From: Bacteroidaceae bacterium
Lineage (GTDB): Bacteria > Bacteroidota > Bacteroidia > Bacteroidales > Bacteroidaceae
Assembly (NCBI GenBank): GCA_017619335.1
Contig: JAFZSP010000070.1
Location: forward strand, 1-64,000
Direction of reading: 5' to 3'
Length of the DNA stretch: 64,000 nt
The notes under the pieces were generated by a model. It did no database searches. It was given only the letters and a program-made list of their open reading frames with translations, and had not been told where the DNA came from. A program made the translations under genes and the position numbers. Shown here piece after piece: positions 47,015-54,163 of this stretch. Positions within the stretch are counted from its first letter, which is position 1, and the number at the start of each line of letters is the position of its first letter.

Positions 47015-47514
47015 AAAAGAAGACCCCCATACATGCCTATAAACGTCTGTTGGCCAATGACCAAGACTGGGATTTTGCCTTTCTCATAGCCTTGGAAAAG
47101 AAGAAACTACAGAGGATGCACGACTACTTCAAGGATAAAGGTCATCCAGAAGTCAACAAACAGGCCGTGCGTGATATCGCCATCTGCATCCGCCTCATCG
47201 ACATCTTCATGCAAGACGATGCCGCATATAACACATGGAGCCGTAAATCCTTCTCCGGCGAATTAAGATGGCGCAAGCTGGAAGATGACATGTATGAACT
47301 TGTCGATACAGACAGAAAGCCTCTTGCCGACTTCCCCACCTATGTGAATATTAGAAACGAACGGCGTTTCTTCCGCACCACTCCTATCAGGGATGCACAG
47401 AAAGAAGGCCACAGAGACCATGCTATCCTCTTAATAGCGAGTCTTCGACAGCAAAAGGCTCTCCATCTGTATCATCTTATCAGGGAATACAAGTTGTTTG
47501 AGTGGTGGGATTAA
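47011..47514 (+). CDS. Hypothetical protein
   Basis: The 167-aa protein is helical, with IHAYKRLLANDQDWDFAFLI, a basic N-terminus and a terminal LIREYKLFEWWD. It is translationally coupled to the previous gene by ATGA. Last gene of the VirE_N-type group. Family unknown. Confidence 0.6.
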   Translation: MKKKTPIHAYKRLLANDQDWDFAFLIALEKKKLQRMHDYFKDKGHPEVNKQAVRDIAICIRLIDIFMQDDAAYNTWSRKSFSGELRWRKLEDDMYELVDTDRKPLADFPTYVNIRNERRFFRTTPIRDAQKEGHRDHAILLIASLRQQKALHLYHLIREYKLFEWWD

Positions 47515-47558
47515 TTGCAACTACGTCTATTTATTTGGAAAAGCTAAAGTGTCTCGGC

Positions 47559-47972
47559 CTATGTGTATAACATCATAGCCTTGAAATCAGCGAGTTTGAC
47601 TATCTTGGTTTGCTGATATTGTCCCATGTCGGTTAGGTCGGCATCACCGCTGACAATGTAATCAGCATCAATGGTTTCTGCGAGTGCGAGGAGATAAAGA
47701 TCTTTTGGATCACGAACTGCTGACGGAGGAACATCAGCCTGAATGGTGACGAATTGACAGAAGGCGTGAATGATGGACAACAAGTCCTCCACGTCGGCAG
47801 GAGTGACACGCTTGCGAATCTTGTCACGACTTGCCACATCTCTGATTTCCTCAAAGAGACGCTCACATACATATATGTCGAAGCGCAAATCAGTCAACAT
47901 CCTACGCACCAATTGCGTTTGATGACCGATGAGGAACGAAATCCAAAGGTTGGTATCGATGATAACCTTCAT
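47559..47972 (-). CDS. PIN-domain toxin (COG1569-like)
   Basis: The 137-aa protein begins MKVIIDTNLWISFLIG with the first PIN acidic residue D6. It continues with acidic residues in DPKDLYLLALAE and SGDADLTDMG, as in the COG1569 putative toxin family. PIN toxins are metal-dependent ribonucleases. A 69-aa partner gene ends 3 nt upstream, the usual toxin-antitoxin layout. Confidence 0.85.
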   Translation of the reverse strand: MKVIIDTNLWISFLIGHQTQLVRRMLTDLRFDIYVCERLFEEIRDVASRDKIRKRVTPADVEDLLSIIHAFCQFVTIQADVPPSAVRDPKDLYLLALAETIDADYIVSGDADLTDMGQYQQTKIVKLADFKAMMLYT

Positions 47973-47975
47973 ACG

Positions 47976-48185
47976 TTATTCAGCATATCTTACAGCTTTC
48001 ACCTCTTCCATAATTTCCTCTTCGCTGAGGGTAGGTGTGGCTGGACGGGTGCTGATGAAACGGTCAAGCATCTGCTCACGAGTCTCAGCCTGCCAGCCGA
48101 ATTTGCGTATCAGTTCACGGAACAGTGACCAATCTACGATTGGCACGTTCACGTAAACGCCTTGCATTGTCGCACTGTTTGTCAT
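47976..48185 (-). CDS. Antitoxin partner of PIN toxin
   Basis: The 69-aa protein has a VDWSLFRELIRKFGWQAE helical segment, then LDRFISTRPATPTLSEEEIM and an acidic C-terminus that would bind the toxin. No strong DNA-binding motif is visible. Identified mainly by position directly upstream of the PIN gene. Confidence 0.75.
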   Translation of the reverse strand: MTNSATMQGVYVNVPIVDWSLFRELIRKFGWQAETREQMLDRFISTRPATPTLSEEEIMEEVKAVRYAE

Positions 48186-48272
48186 ATTGTTACTATTATA
48201 GTTTCGAATGATATTATCGTTATTTCAATGCCAAAATGTCTTGGAAAGGGAATTCTGGCCCAAATCCGAGTG

Positions 48273-48280
48273 CAAAGATA
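48273..48280 (-). promoter_or_regulatory. -7 promoter element for toxin-antitoxin pair
   Basis: The minus strand reads TATCTTTG, 87 nt before the antitoxin ATG. Confidence 0.5.
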
Positions 48281-48475
48281 GTGAAAAGGTTTGAAAAGTG
48301 ACGAAAGGAAAGGGGAAAAAGTGGGAGGAAAGGTGAAAAATGAAGTGAAAAAGGTCAAAGAAGGCTGATATATTGTCTGTGAATAATAGTTTGAGGTTGA
48401 TATAATGGTTCGTGGAGTCCGAAATAACGGTGTCTGGAGCGTTAGATACGGGCATCTCCGCGGTTAGATGCTCGC

Positions 48476-48532
48476 ATCTGGAGCCCAGCAACGGTTATCT
48501 GGAACCCCAGGAACGGTTATTTGGAACGCAAG
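48476..48532. repeat. Short 21-22-bp tandem repeat array
   Basis: There are two full units (48476-48496 and 48497-48518, type ATCTGGAACCCCAGGAACGG plus TT) and one partial unit (48519-48532). More degenerate copies lie just upstream (48428-48475). Confidence 0.6.
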
Positions 48533-48561
48533 ATGAAGTTTTCATGAAAAAAATTATTTTG

Positions 48562-48587
48562 TTTGAGAAACACTACACTCTACACTA
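48562..48587 (+). repeat. 26-bp direct repeat, right copy, candidate island boundary
   Basis: This is identical to 37948-37973 in the same orientation. AAACACTACACTCTACACT within it (48568-48586) is also present inverted at 48601-48619, making a 19-bp perfect stem with a 14-nt loop that could act as a terminator. Confidence 0.8.
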
Positions 48588-48600
48588 AAATGGGGGAATC

Positions 48601-48619
48601 AGTGTAGAGTGTAGTGTTT
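48601..48619 (-). repeat. Inverted copy of the 19-bp core of the boundary repeat
   Basis: AGTGTAGAGTGTAGTGTTT is the exact reverse complement of 48568-48586. It is followed by an A/T-rich flank similar to that beside the direct copy. Confidence 0.75.
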
Positions 48620-48639
48620 TCTGAAGAAAAAAAATTTAT

Positions 48640-48740
48640 TTTGTTGTCGCGTACCTAAAGGCACGCGTATTTCCCCGCCCCTTCATACCAGCCAATGAAT
48701 TGGCTGGCTACCCCTATTACGCCCCTCTGGGGCTGAGACT
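48640..48740. repeat. Clustered short palindromes in the 48.2-48.9 kb intergenic region
   Basis: Between the boundary repeat and the DUF3472 gene lie GCGTACCTAAAGGCACGC, AGCCAATGAATTGGCT and GCCCCTCTGGGGC. They resemble dispersed intergenic palindromes of Bacteroidales. The rest of 48186-48921 shows no gene I can support. Confidence 0.45.
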
Positions 48741-48818
48741 TGTCCAGCAACGGTTTGGACAAGGAAAAGGGTACTGCGGTATTTGCACAGCGTCTGGCAC
48801 TTCGAGGTCCCGCGAATA

Positions 48819-48906
48819 AAGGAAAGTGTCAAGTCGTATGGACGAAAGTGTCAAGTCGTAAGGACGAAAGTGCCAGGTCGTAAGGCCGCAAGTGGAAAGT
48901 CGTATT
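48819..48906. repeat. 22-bp tandem repeat array, about four units
   Basis: Consecutive 22-bp units of the type GGACGAAAGTGTCAAGTCGT plus two bases occupy the stretch up to the 3' end of the DUF3472 gene. The first and last units are more divergent. Confidence 0.65.
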
Positions 48907-48921
48907 ATGACGGTTTCACCG

Positions 48922-51687
48922 TCATTGAATGATGGCTTTCTGGACGAGGGAACCGGACTGGATGATGTAGGCACCGGAGGGCAAGGCGGGAATGGATTCG
49001 AAGCGTCCGCGGAAGAGGACTTGTCCCTGCAAGTTGAAGACTATGACTATCTTACCTGCAAAAGATTGAGGGGAAGTGGAGGGACCTATGATACCCGAAC
49101 CACCATGCAAGTACTCCTCACACTCGGTGAGCAGCTGGCGGATTTCCTGGTCGGTGGCGCCTACGGCATAGTTGTTGCGCAGTTCGAAAAGGGCCGCATC
49201 ATCCACTGTCGTGGAACGCTGAACAGCCACTTCCTCGGTGGGGTTCAGACGAACATGAGCACGTCGGGGACCCAGCTGGAAGCCCTTGTCACGGAAGGCC
49301 ACCTGGATGGACATGGGTGTGTCGGAGAGCACCGCTGCTGTCTCTGTGAGATTCAGGAACTTGCGAGCTCCGAGATTATACAGGTAGAACTCCTTGTAAC
49401 GTTCCGACCGCAGGATGAGCCAGTTGGCAGCGGACTCGGAGACACGGGTCGGCTGGCGGTAGGCAGACAGGGCGGTGGAGGCGGTGGCACCCGTGAGGGT
49501 GAGCTGTCCATCGGCATCTGTCACGAGGTCTCCCAGACCTGCCACGCTGTGCAGCTGATAGGACGTGAAGGAAGAGAGATGGTCCATCTTGTCCAAGGAG
49601 CCCCAGGTGAGCGGCTGCGCGGTGGCTCCGAGCTGTGTTATGACCTCGCGCAGTGCATCGACATCTGTCACGCGGCCTTCATCATACACTGCCTTCAGGG
49701 GTTCCAAGTCGGCAGGACGGTAACCGCTGAAGCAGTCTTCCTGGGCCAGAAGCTGGGCGGCCAGACGCTTCAAGTCGGCCAAACGGTACTCGTGCTTGAA
49801 ATAGATCTCGTTGATGATCAGCGCGTTGCCATAGCCTGCTGCAAAGAGACAGCGGAAGTAACGCCCCGTGACTGGCTGGGAGAGTTCGGCGGTGGGGGCA
49901 TCATCATCCTCGAAGGTCAGGCGTCCGGCCGAGGTCCATTTCTGCCCGTCGTCGGAGTAGTAGAGTCGCATCTGCTGGGCCCTGTAGTTCTTCTCGCGGC
50001 CCTGATAGAGTCCTATGGCAGAGACGGTTACAGGTTCTCCTGCATCGAAGACGAAGGTGTGGGGATAGGGCGAATAGGCCTTGTTACAATAGTAGGACGA
50101 GGTGTTGCCGTCCAGCATCTGACTGGCGCGTCCATAGGCCCCTTCGGCCACCGTTTCCTCATCGGAGAAGGAGGTGAGCACCCACTTGTCCGGGTCGGAG
50201 ACCACGCGTGTATCCTCCACCTTCATCCGGATATCCTTGGTGTGGTTTCTCAGCACGGCCAGATCCACGCGTTGCCGGAGTGTCTGAATGTCAATGGTAT
50301 CCACCCATGGCATCTCACCTGGAACGGCGGGGGTGAAGTTGTCGGCACTGTCCCGCACGCCCTGCAGACCGCCAGTCTCCAGATAGAAGCTGCGGTCATA
50401 AAGGCTGGTGACGCCGTGACCATAGTCATTACGGGAGTTGCGGGCGTTGGACTGTGTGCTGCCGAAGCCGGCGTGGTTCAGGCTGTACCAGAGTCCGCTG
50501 GCGGTGGAGCGCATGGAGCCGTTGCGGTAATAAACGCGGCGATAGAGGTCTCCGCCAAAGCCGCTCCAGTTCTCCAGGAAGCTATAGAGGCCGGAATGGT
50601 TGCCTTCCATGCGGTAGTTGCCTGCCATGCGGAGGGTACCGAAATAATGCCACTCGGTTTCCTCGGCCTGTTTGTACCACAGGGAGAGCAGGGTGCTGCG
50701 GAAGGGCGTAAGTGTCTGTTTCCCATTGGCGTCGGTACTGACGGTCTCCACATAGTCCGGCCGTTCGTTCAGCAGCATCTGCACCCAATGGTCAGTCTGC
50801 CAGCGCTGCCCCTCGGGATAACGGAGGCTGGCGCCTGTGCCTTCACCGCCGAAGCGGACGGCGTAGGCCTCGGGTCCCACGTCCAAAGCACCGGAACGCA
50901 TGTAGTCGGGCAGCGTCTTGTTCTTATCCACATCGCCTGCGTCCCAGGCCGAGAAGATGACGGCGTGGGTCCAGGTGTCTTCATTCAAGAGGTGATTGGT
51001 CTGAATGCCAGAGTACAAGCCCGAGGAACCGATGGTCATCTGATAGGTGCAGGACTGCTTCACGGCCTCGGGAATGAGGGCTTCCATATACACCCAGTCG
51101 AAGGACTCGCTGTCCAATGCCTTGGGGTCGGTGGAACTCCACCAGAGGTGTACGGCAGGTGCCATCATGGAGTTGGCAGCTGTCACGGCATAACGTGAAG
51201 TGCGCTGAAAAGTGAGGCAGATGAGGCGGTTAAGGGCTGAGCGGGCGTTGGTACTGGTGAGTTCGATGCGGTACCAGCCGTCGTGCTCCAGTTCGGTGTC
51301 CGGTATGATTTCCACCGCCTGCTGACCTGTTTTCCCGGGCTGGCTCTTGACGGTCTGATCCACCAGAACGGCTCCCGTCACAGGGTGTACCAGTCTGACT
51401 CTGAAGGCCACGACATTGCCCGAGTTGGTCGTCATCACGGCGTCCGAACGCAGGTGTCCGGCGGGCAAGTGGACGGCATAGACCACGATGGTGCCGAGAT
51501 CAAAGTTCCAGTTGATCCAGCTGTCGGTTTCAGAAAAGCCAGTGGCCAGTCCGTCTTTCTCACGATAATGGCGGCCAGCCCAGACGGTGTCGGTCTGCGC
51601 CTTCCATTCGGTGGCAAACAGGGCGGCAGTGAAAGCTGTCGTCAGCAGCAGGCACAGCAGCCTGCGAAACATTGTCTTTTTCATCAT
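48922..51687 (-). CDS. Secreted DUF3472 protein with discoidin (F5/8C) domain
   Basis: The 921-aa protein has a signal peptide (about 1-25). An N-terminal beta domain like DUF5077 (about 25-150) is followed by a DUF3472-type region (WWSSTDPKALDSESFDWVYMEALIPE onward by parts, about 175-390). A discoidin-like carbohydrate-binding domain lies at about 560-690 (ASQMLDGNTSSYYCNKAY, then RYFRCLF and INEIYF). The C-terminal about 60 residues (IVIVFNLQGQVLFRGRFESI, PSGAYIIQ, KAIIQ) look like a Bacteroidota secretion-sorting beta domain. Probably a surface glycan-active or glycan-binding protein; no catalytic residues identified. Last gene of a run starting at 53935. Confidence 0.75.
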   Translation of the reverse strand: MMKKTMFRRLLCLLLTTAFTAALFATEWKAQTDTVWAGRHYREKDGLATGFSETDSWINWNFDLGTIVVYAVHLPAGHLRSDAVMTTNSGNVVAFRVRLVHPVTGAVLVDQTVKSQPGKTGQQAVEIIPDTELEHDGWYRIELTSTNARSALNRLICLTFQRTSRYAVTAANSMMAPAVHLWWSSTDPKALDSESFDWVYMEALIPEAVKQSCTYQMTIGSSGLYSGIQTNHLLNEDTWTHAVIFSAWDAGDVDKNKTLPDYMRSGALDVGPEAYAVRFGGEGTGASLRYPEGQRWQTDHWVQMLLNERPDYVETVSTDANGKQTLTPFRSTLLSLWYKQAEETEWHYFGTLRMAGNYRMEGNHSGLYSFLENWSGFGGDLYRRVYYRNGSMRSTASGLWYSLNHAGFGSTQSNARNSRNDYGHGVTSLYDRSFYLETGGLQGVRDSADNFTPAVPGEMPWVDTIDIQTLRQRVDLAVLRNHTKDIRMKVEDTRVVSDPDKWVLTSFSDEETVAEGAYGRASQMLDGNTSSYYCNKAYSPYPHTFVFDAGEPVTVSAIGLYQGREKNYRAQQMRLYYSDDGQKWTSAGRLTFEDDDAPTAELSQPVTGRYFRCLFAAGYGNALIINEIYFKHEYRLADLKRLAAQLLAQEDCFSGYRPADLEPLKAVYDEGRVTDVDALREVITQLGATAQPLTWGSLDKMDHLSSFTSYQLHSVAGLGDLVTDADGQLTLTGATASTALSAYRQPTRVSESAANWLILRSERYKEFYLYNLGARKFLNLTETAAVLSDTPMSIQVAFRDKGFQLGPRRAHVRLNPTEEVAVQRSTTVDDAALFELRNNYAVGATDQEIRQLLTECEEYLHGGSGIIGPSTSPQSFAGKIVIVFNLQGQVLFRGRFESIPALPSGAYIIQSGSLVQKAIIQ

Positions 51688-51719
51688 ATCAGGAATTTAG
51701 GTATTTTTTTAAAGAGTTG

Positions 51720-52436
51720 TTATTCGCTCAAGGCTTCTTCGTTGATCTTGTCCATATTCTCCTGCGCCAGCCGGATGTACTCCTTCACGTAAGGGTCGGC
51801 CAGGAAAGTCGGCGAGGCCAGCGTGATGAGTTCCTCTATACGGGGATTCAGCATGGGATAAGGCAGGCTGGAGGTGACAATCATGAAGACGCCCGGGCCC
51901 AGAACGTTGTCCATATTGGCCTTGATGAATCCCATGACGAGATCGTCTTCACGAGCACCCAACTCGGCGGCTTCACGATTCAGCTGCATGATGATTTCTG
52001 TGTGGTCCATGCCTTCCAGGATCATGCGGCTCTCACGACGGGGCAGTTCAGCCAGTTGCATGTCCAGTGCCGTTTTCCTGCGGATAAAGGCAAAGAGGGA
52101 GTCGTTGAGTTCGGAACCTTCCACCTTGCGCTCGTTCTCGTTGAGGGTGATCACCAGCGGGTGGTCATCGATGACGACAGGCATCACACTCTCGTCGCCC
52201 AGGAAGAGATTGGCCATCACACACGTGTCACGGGCCTCGCCGCGGAAGTGGAACTTGCCGTGGGTGATGCGGGCAGAATCGATGGTGGCCAGGTCACCAT
52301 CCTGATAGATACGCAGATAGAGCATCCGGCCCTCCAGTTCATGCAGAGAGGTGGAGCCCTGAATTTCCATACGTTCCTTGCAACCCGTCAGGGTCACTAC
52401 AAGCACAGACAGGAGAAAATATGTAAAATGTCTCAT
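51720..52436 (-). CDS. DUF4369-type lipoprotein
   Basis: The 238-aa protein has lipobox VTLTGC (Cys19). The N-terminal half (GSTSLHELEGRMLYLRIYQD, then DSARITHGKFHFRG) matches DUF4369, a domain often found at the N-terminus of Bacteroidota thioredoxin-like lipoproteins. No CxxC thioredoxin motif follows here; the C-terminal half is helical. It overlaps plsC by 4 nt. Confidence 0.75.
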   Translation of the reverse strand: MRHFTYFLLSVLVVTLTGCKERMEIQGSTSLHELEGRMLYLRIYQDGDLATIDSARITHGKFHFRGEARDTCVMANLFLGDESVMPVVIDDHPLVITLNENERKVEGSELNDSLFAFIRRKTALDMQLAELPRRESRMILEGMDHTEIIMQLNREAAELGAREDDLVMGFIKANMDNVLGPGVFMIVTSSLPYPMLNPRIEELITLASPTFLADPYVKEYIRLAQENMDKINEEALSE

Positions 52437-53161
52437 AGTTGTAAGTTTCCATTAATCACATCAAACGCTTCTTGCATCACGGCGTGTTCTGCCTCGGTAC
52501 CTTTTCCTCTGGGAGGAATGGCTGGGTGAATCGTCATGGACAACGGATGCCAAGAAACAAAGTTGAACCCGCGCGTGCGAGGCAGCACCCGGAACGAACC
52601 GTTGATGGTCACGGGCAGCAGTGGCAGCTGCAGTTCGTCGGCCAGCTGGAAGGCACCGCGCTTGAAGGGGCGCATGCGGCCGTCCCATGTGCGGGCTCCC
52701 TCGGGGAACACCACTAACGACACGCCGTCCTGGAGGATGGCACGGGCGCGGTCGTGAGTCTCCTTCAGTGCCTTTGGACCGCCCTTCTGGTCCACAAAGA
52801 TGAAGCCTGCCGACTCACAAGCCTTGCCCACAAGCGGCATCTCACGCAACTGCTTCTTCATCATCCATTTGAAATGACGACCCAAGAAGCCATAGACCAG
52901 GAAGATATCAAAGGCGCCCTGATGATTGGGAATAATCACGTAGCTCTGGCGGGGATCCATGTTTTCACGGCCTTCTATCCTCACGGGCAACAGCAGCACG
53001 CGGATGAAAGCCTGCGACCACCACTTGCCGGGATAGTAACTCCACCAGGAGGCGTTCAGCAGCGTGCAGCCCACGATGGTGGCCAACGCCGTGAGGAACG
53101 TCAGCACCAGCAGGATGGGAGCAGCTATGAAGAGTTGGTAAAGGCGATAGAACAGTTTCAT
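52433..53161 (-). CDS. plsC: 1-acyl-sn-glycerol-3-phosphate acyltransferase
   Basis: The 242-aa LPLAT-family protein has a membrane anchor (about 10-35), the acyltransferase motif NHQGAFD (H80-x4-D85), and FPEGART. The enzyme makes phosphatidic acid at the inner membrane. The 3' end overlaps the DUF4369 gene start by 4 nt, and the upstream gene is 3 nt away, so all are co-transcribed. Confidence 0.9.
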   Translation of the reverse strand: MKLFYRLYQLFIAAPILLVLTFLTALATIVGCTLLNASWWSYYPGKWWSQAFIRVLLLPVRIEGRENMDPRQSYVIIPNHQGAFDIFLVYGFLGRHFKWMMKKQLREMPLVGKACESAGFIFVDQKGGPKALKETHDRARAILQDGVSLVVFPEGARTWDGRMRPFKRGAFQLADELQLPLLPVTINGSFRVLPRTRGFNFVSWHPLSMTIHPAIPPRGKGTEAEHAVMQEAFDVINGNLQL

Positions 53162-53164
53162 ACT

Positions 53165-53536
53165 TCACTCTTTCTTCAACTCTGCCGGGATGCGAAAAGC
53201 CGTGTAGAGTTGCAGTACACACCCGATGGTCAGGCACACCACCCACTCGTTTCTGCGGGCAAAGCCGAAGCGGAACGTCTGCATGGCCATGCAGCAGGCT
53301 GCCAACAGGATGGCCAGCGCGCCCAGAAGCTGCTGGCGGCGCAGGCGGCGGATCGTGAAACTGCGACCCTCATACTGCTGCAGCATCTGCATACAGCAGA
53401 ACAGCAGCGCACCCACGGTGAACAGCACGAAGGCCACCACGGGCCACATCATATACAGCGCAGCGCCCACGATCACGAGCACGCCGCCCGTCATCATGAG
53501 GACATTCTGTATGGGTGTGAGTTGTCTCATTGACAT
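53165..53536 (-). CDS. Small integral membrane protein, hypothetical
   Basis: The 123-aa protein has four hydrophobic segments: about 12-30, 31-50, 70-88 and 97-113. A basic loop (RSFTIRRLRRQQ) sits between the second and third. No recognised family. It lies between the FtsB/DivIC-like gene and plsC in a tight operon. Confidence 0.65.
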   Translation of the reverse strand: MSMRQLTPIQNVLMMTGGVLVIVGAALYMMWPVVAFVLFTVGALLFCCMQMLQQYEGRSFTIRRLRRQQLLGALAILLAACCMAMQTFRFGFARRNEWVVCLTIGCVLQLYTAFRIPAELKKE

Positions 53537-53548
53537 CTTTTTCTTTTG

Positions 53549-53935
53549 TTAAACTTGCGGCCTCAGACCTGTGCTGTCGGGTTTCGTCACCGGCAGGCTG
53601 TCGGCCTTCTGGGCTGTTGTTCGAATCTGATACTCATTGGCGTCCATGAAGACGAAGACGTCCTCATTGTCACGCTTCATCAGGTATTTCTCCCGCGCCA
53701 GGCGTTCCACGGCGACGGGATCTGTTTCCAGGGCTTGCAACTGAGCGGTCTCGGCATCGAACTGGGCCTGATACTTGTCGATTTCCTGATGCAGGTTTCC
53801 GATCTCCACCTGCCGCTGATAGCGCACCCAAAGACTGTTCTCATCCAGGACACCTAAGATGAGTAGGAAAATCACCAGAGCCACCATGTATTTGTAGCGC
53901 CGGATGTAACCCCACAGGGTGAATAGTCGTCCCAT
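53549..53935 (-). CDS. Septum formation initiator family protein (FtsB/DivIC-like)
   Basis: The 128-aa protein has a short cytoplasmic N-terminus, one membrane helix (YMVALVIFLLILGVL), a coiled coil (EIGNLHQEIDKYQAQFDAET) and the family-typical VERLAREKYLMKRDNEDVFVF. Such proteins join FtsL/FtsQ in the divisome. First gene of a five-gene minus-strand run to 48922. Confidence 0.85.
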   Translation of the reverse strand: MGRLFTLWGYIRRYKYMVALVIFLLILGVLDENSLWVRYQRQVEIGNLHQEIDKYQAQFDAETAQLQALETDPVAVERLAREKYLMKRDNEDVFVFMDANEYQIRTTAQKADSLPVTKPDSTGLRPQV

Positions 53936-53977
53936 TGTTTCTACGTTTTTATTCCTTATTTTCGTTGTTTCACGGCG

Positions 53978-53985
53978 CGAAGGTA
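53978..53985 (-). promoter_or_regulatory. -7-like element for the FtsB-plsC gene run
   Basis: The minus strand reads TACCTTCG, one base off consensus, 42 nt before the ATG. Confidence 0.35.
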
Positions 53986-53989
53986 GTAA

Positions 53990-54025
53990 AAAGTTTAGAG
54001 TTTAGAGTTCAAAGTTCAAAGTTTT
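53990..54025. repeat. Heptamer-type repeat AGTTTAG/AGTTCAA
   Basis: About five 7-bp units (AGTTTAG, AGTTTAG, AGTTCAA, AGTTCAA, AGTTTTT) lie in the intergenic region before dnaX. A C/A/T-rich simple stretch (54100-54160) follows. Confidence 0.6.
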
Positions 54026-54059
54026 TTCCCTTTCACGCCAGTTTTTCAAACTTTTTATG

Positions 54060-54067
54060 TATTTTTG
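54060..54067 (+). promoter_or_regulatory. dnaX -7 promoter element
   Basis: TATTTTTG matches TAnnTTTG, 96 nt before the dnaX ATG. No -33 element is evident. Confidence 0.45.
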
Positions 54068-54163
54068 CCCCCCGAAACGAGGGAAACACCCCCAACATTA
54101 TTCATTTTACATTCTTACATTCCACATTTTTCATTTTTAATTCTTCATTTTTAATTCCAAATA

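Noticed and set aside
48428..48906. Possible CRISPR array
   Set aside because: The 21-22-bp units are tandem with no unique spacers, units diverge from each other, and no cas genes are near.
48892..51198. Long plus-strand open frame of 768 codons
   Set aside because: It lies antisense to the DUF3472/discoidin gene, whose signal peptide and domains are clear. The plus-strand translation has no recognisable motifs and is a by-product of GC-rich codon use.
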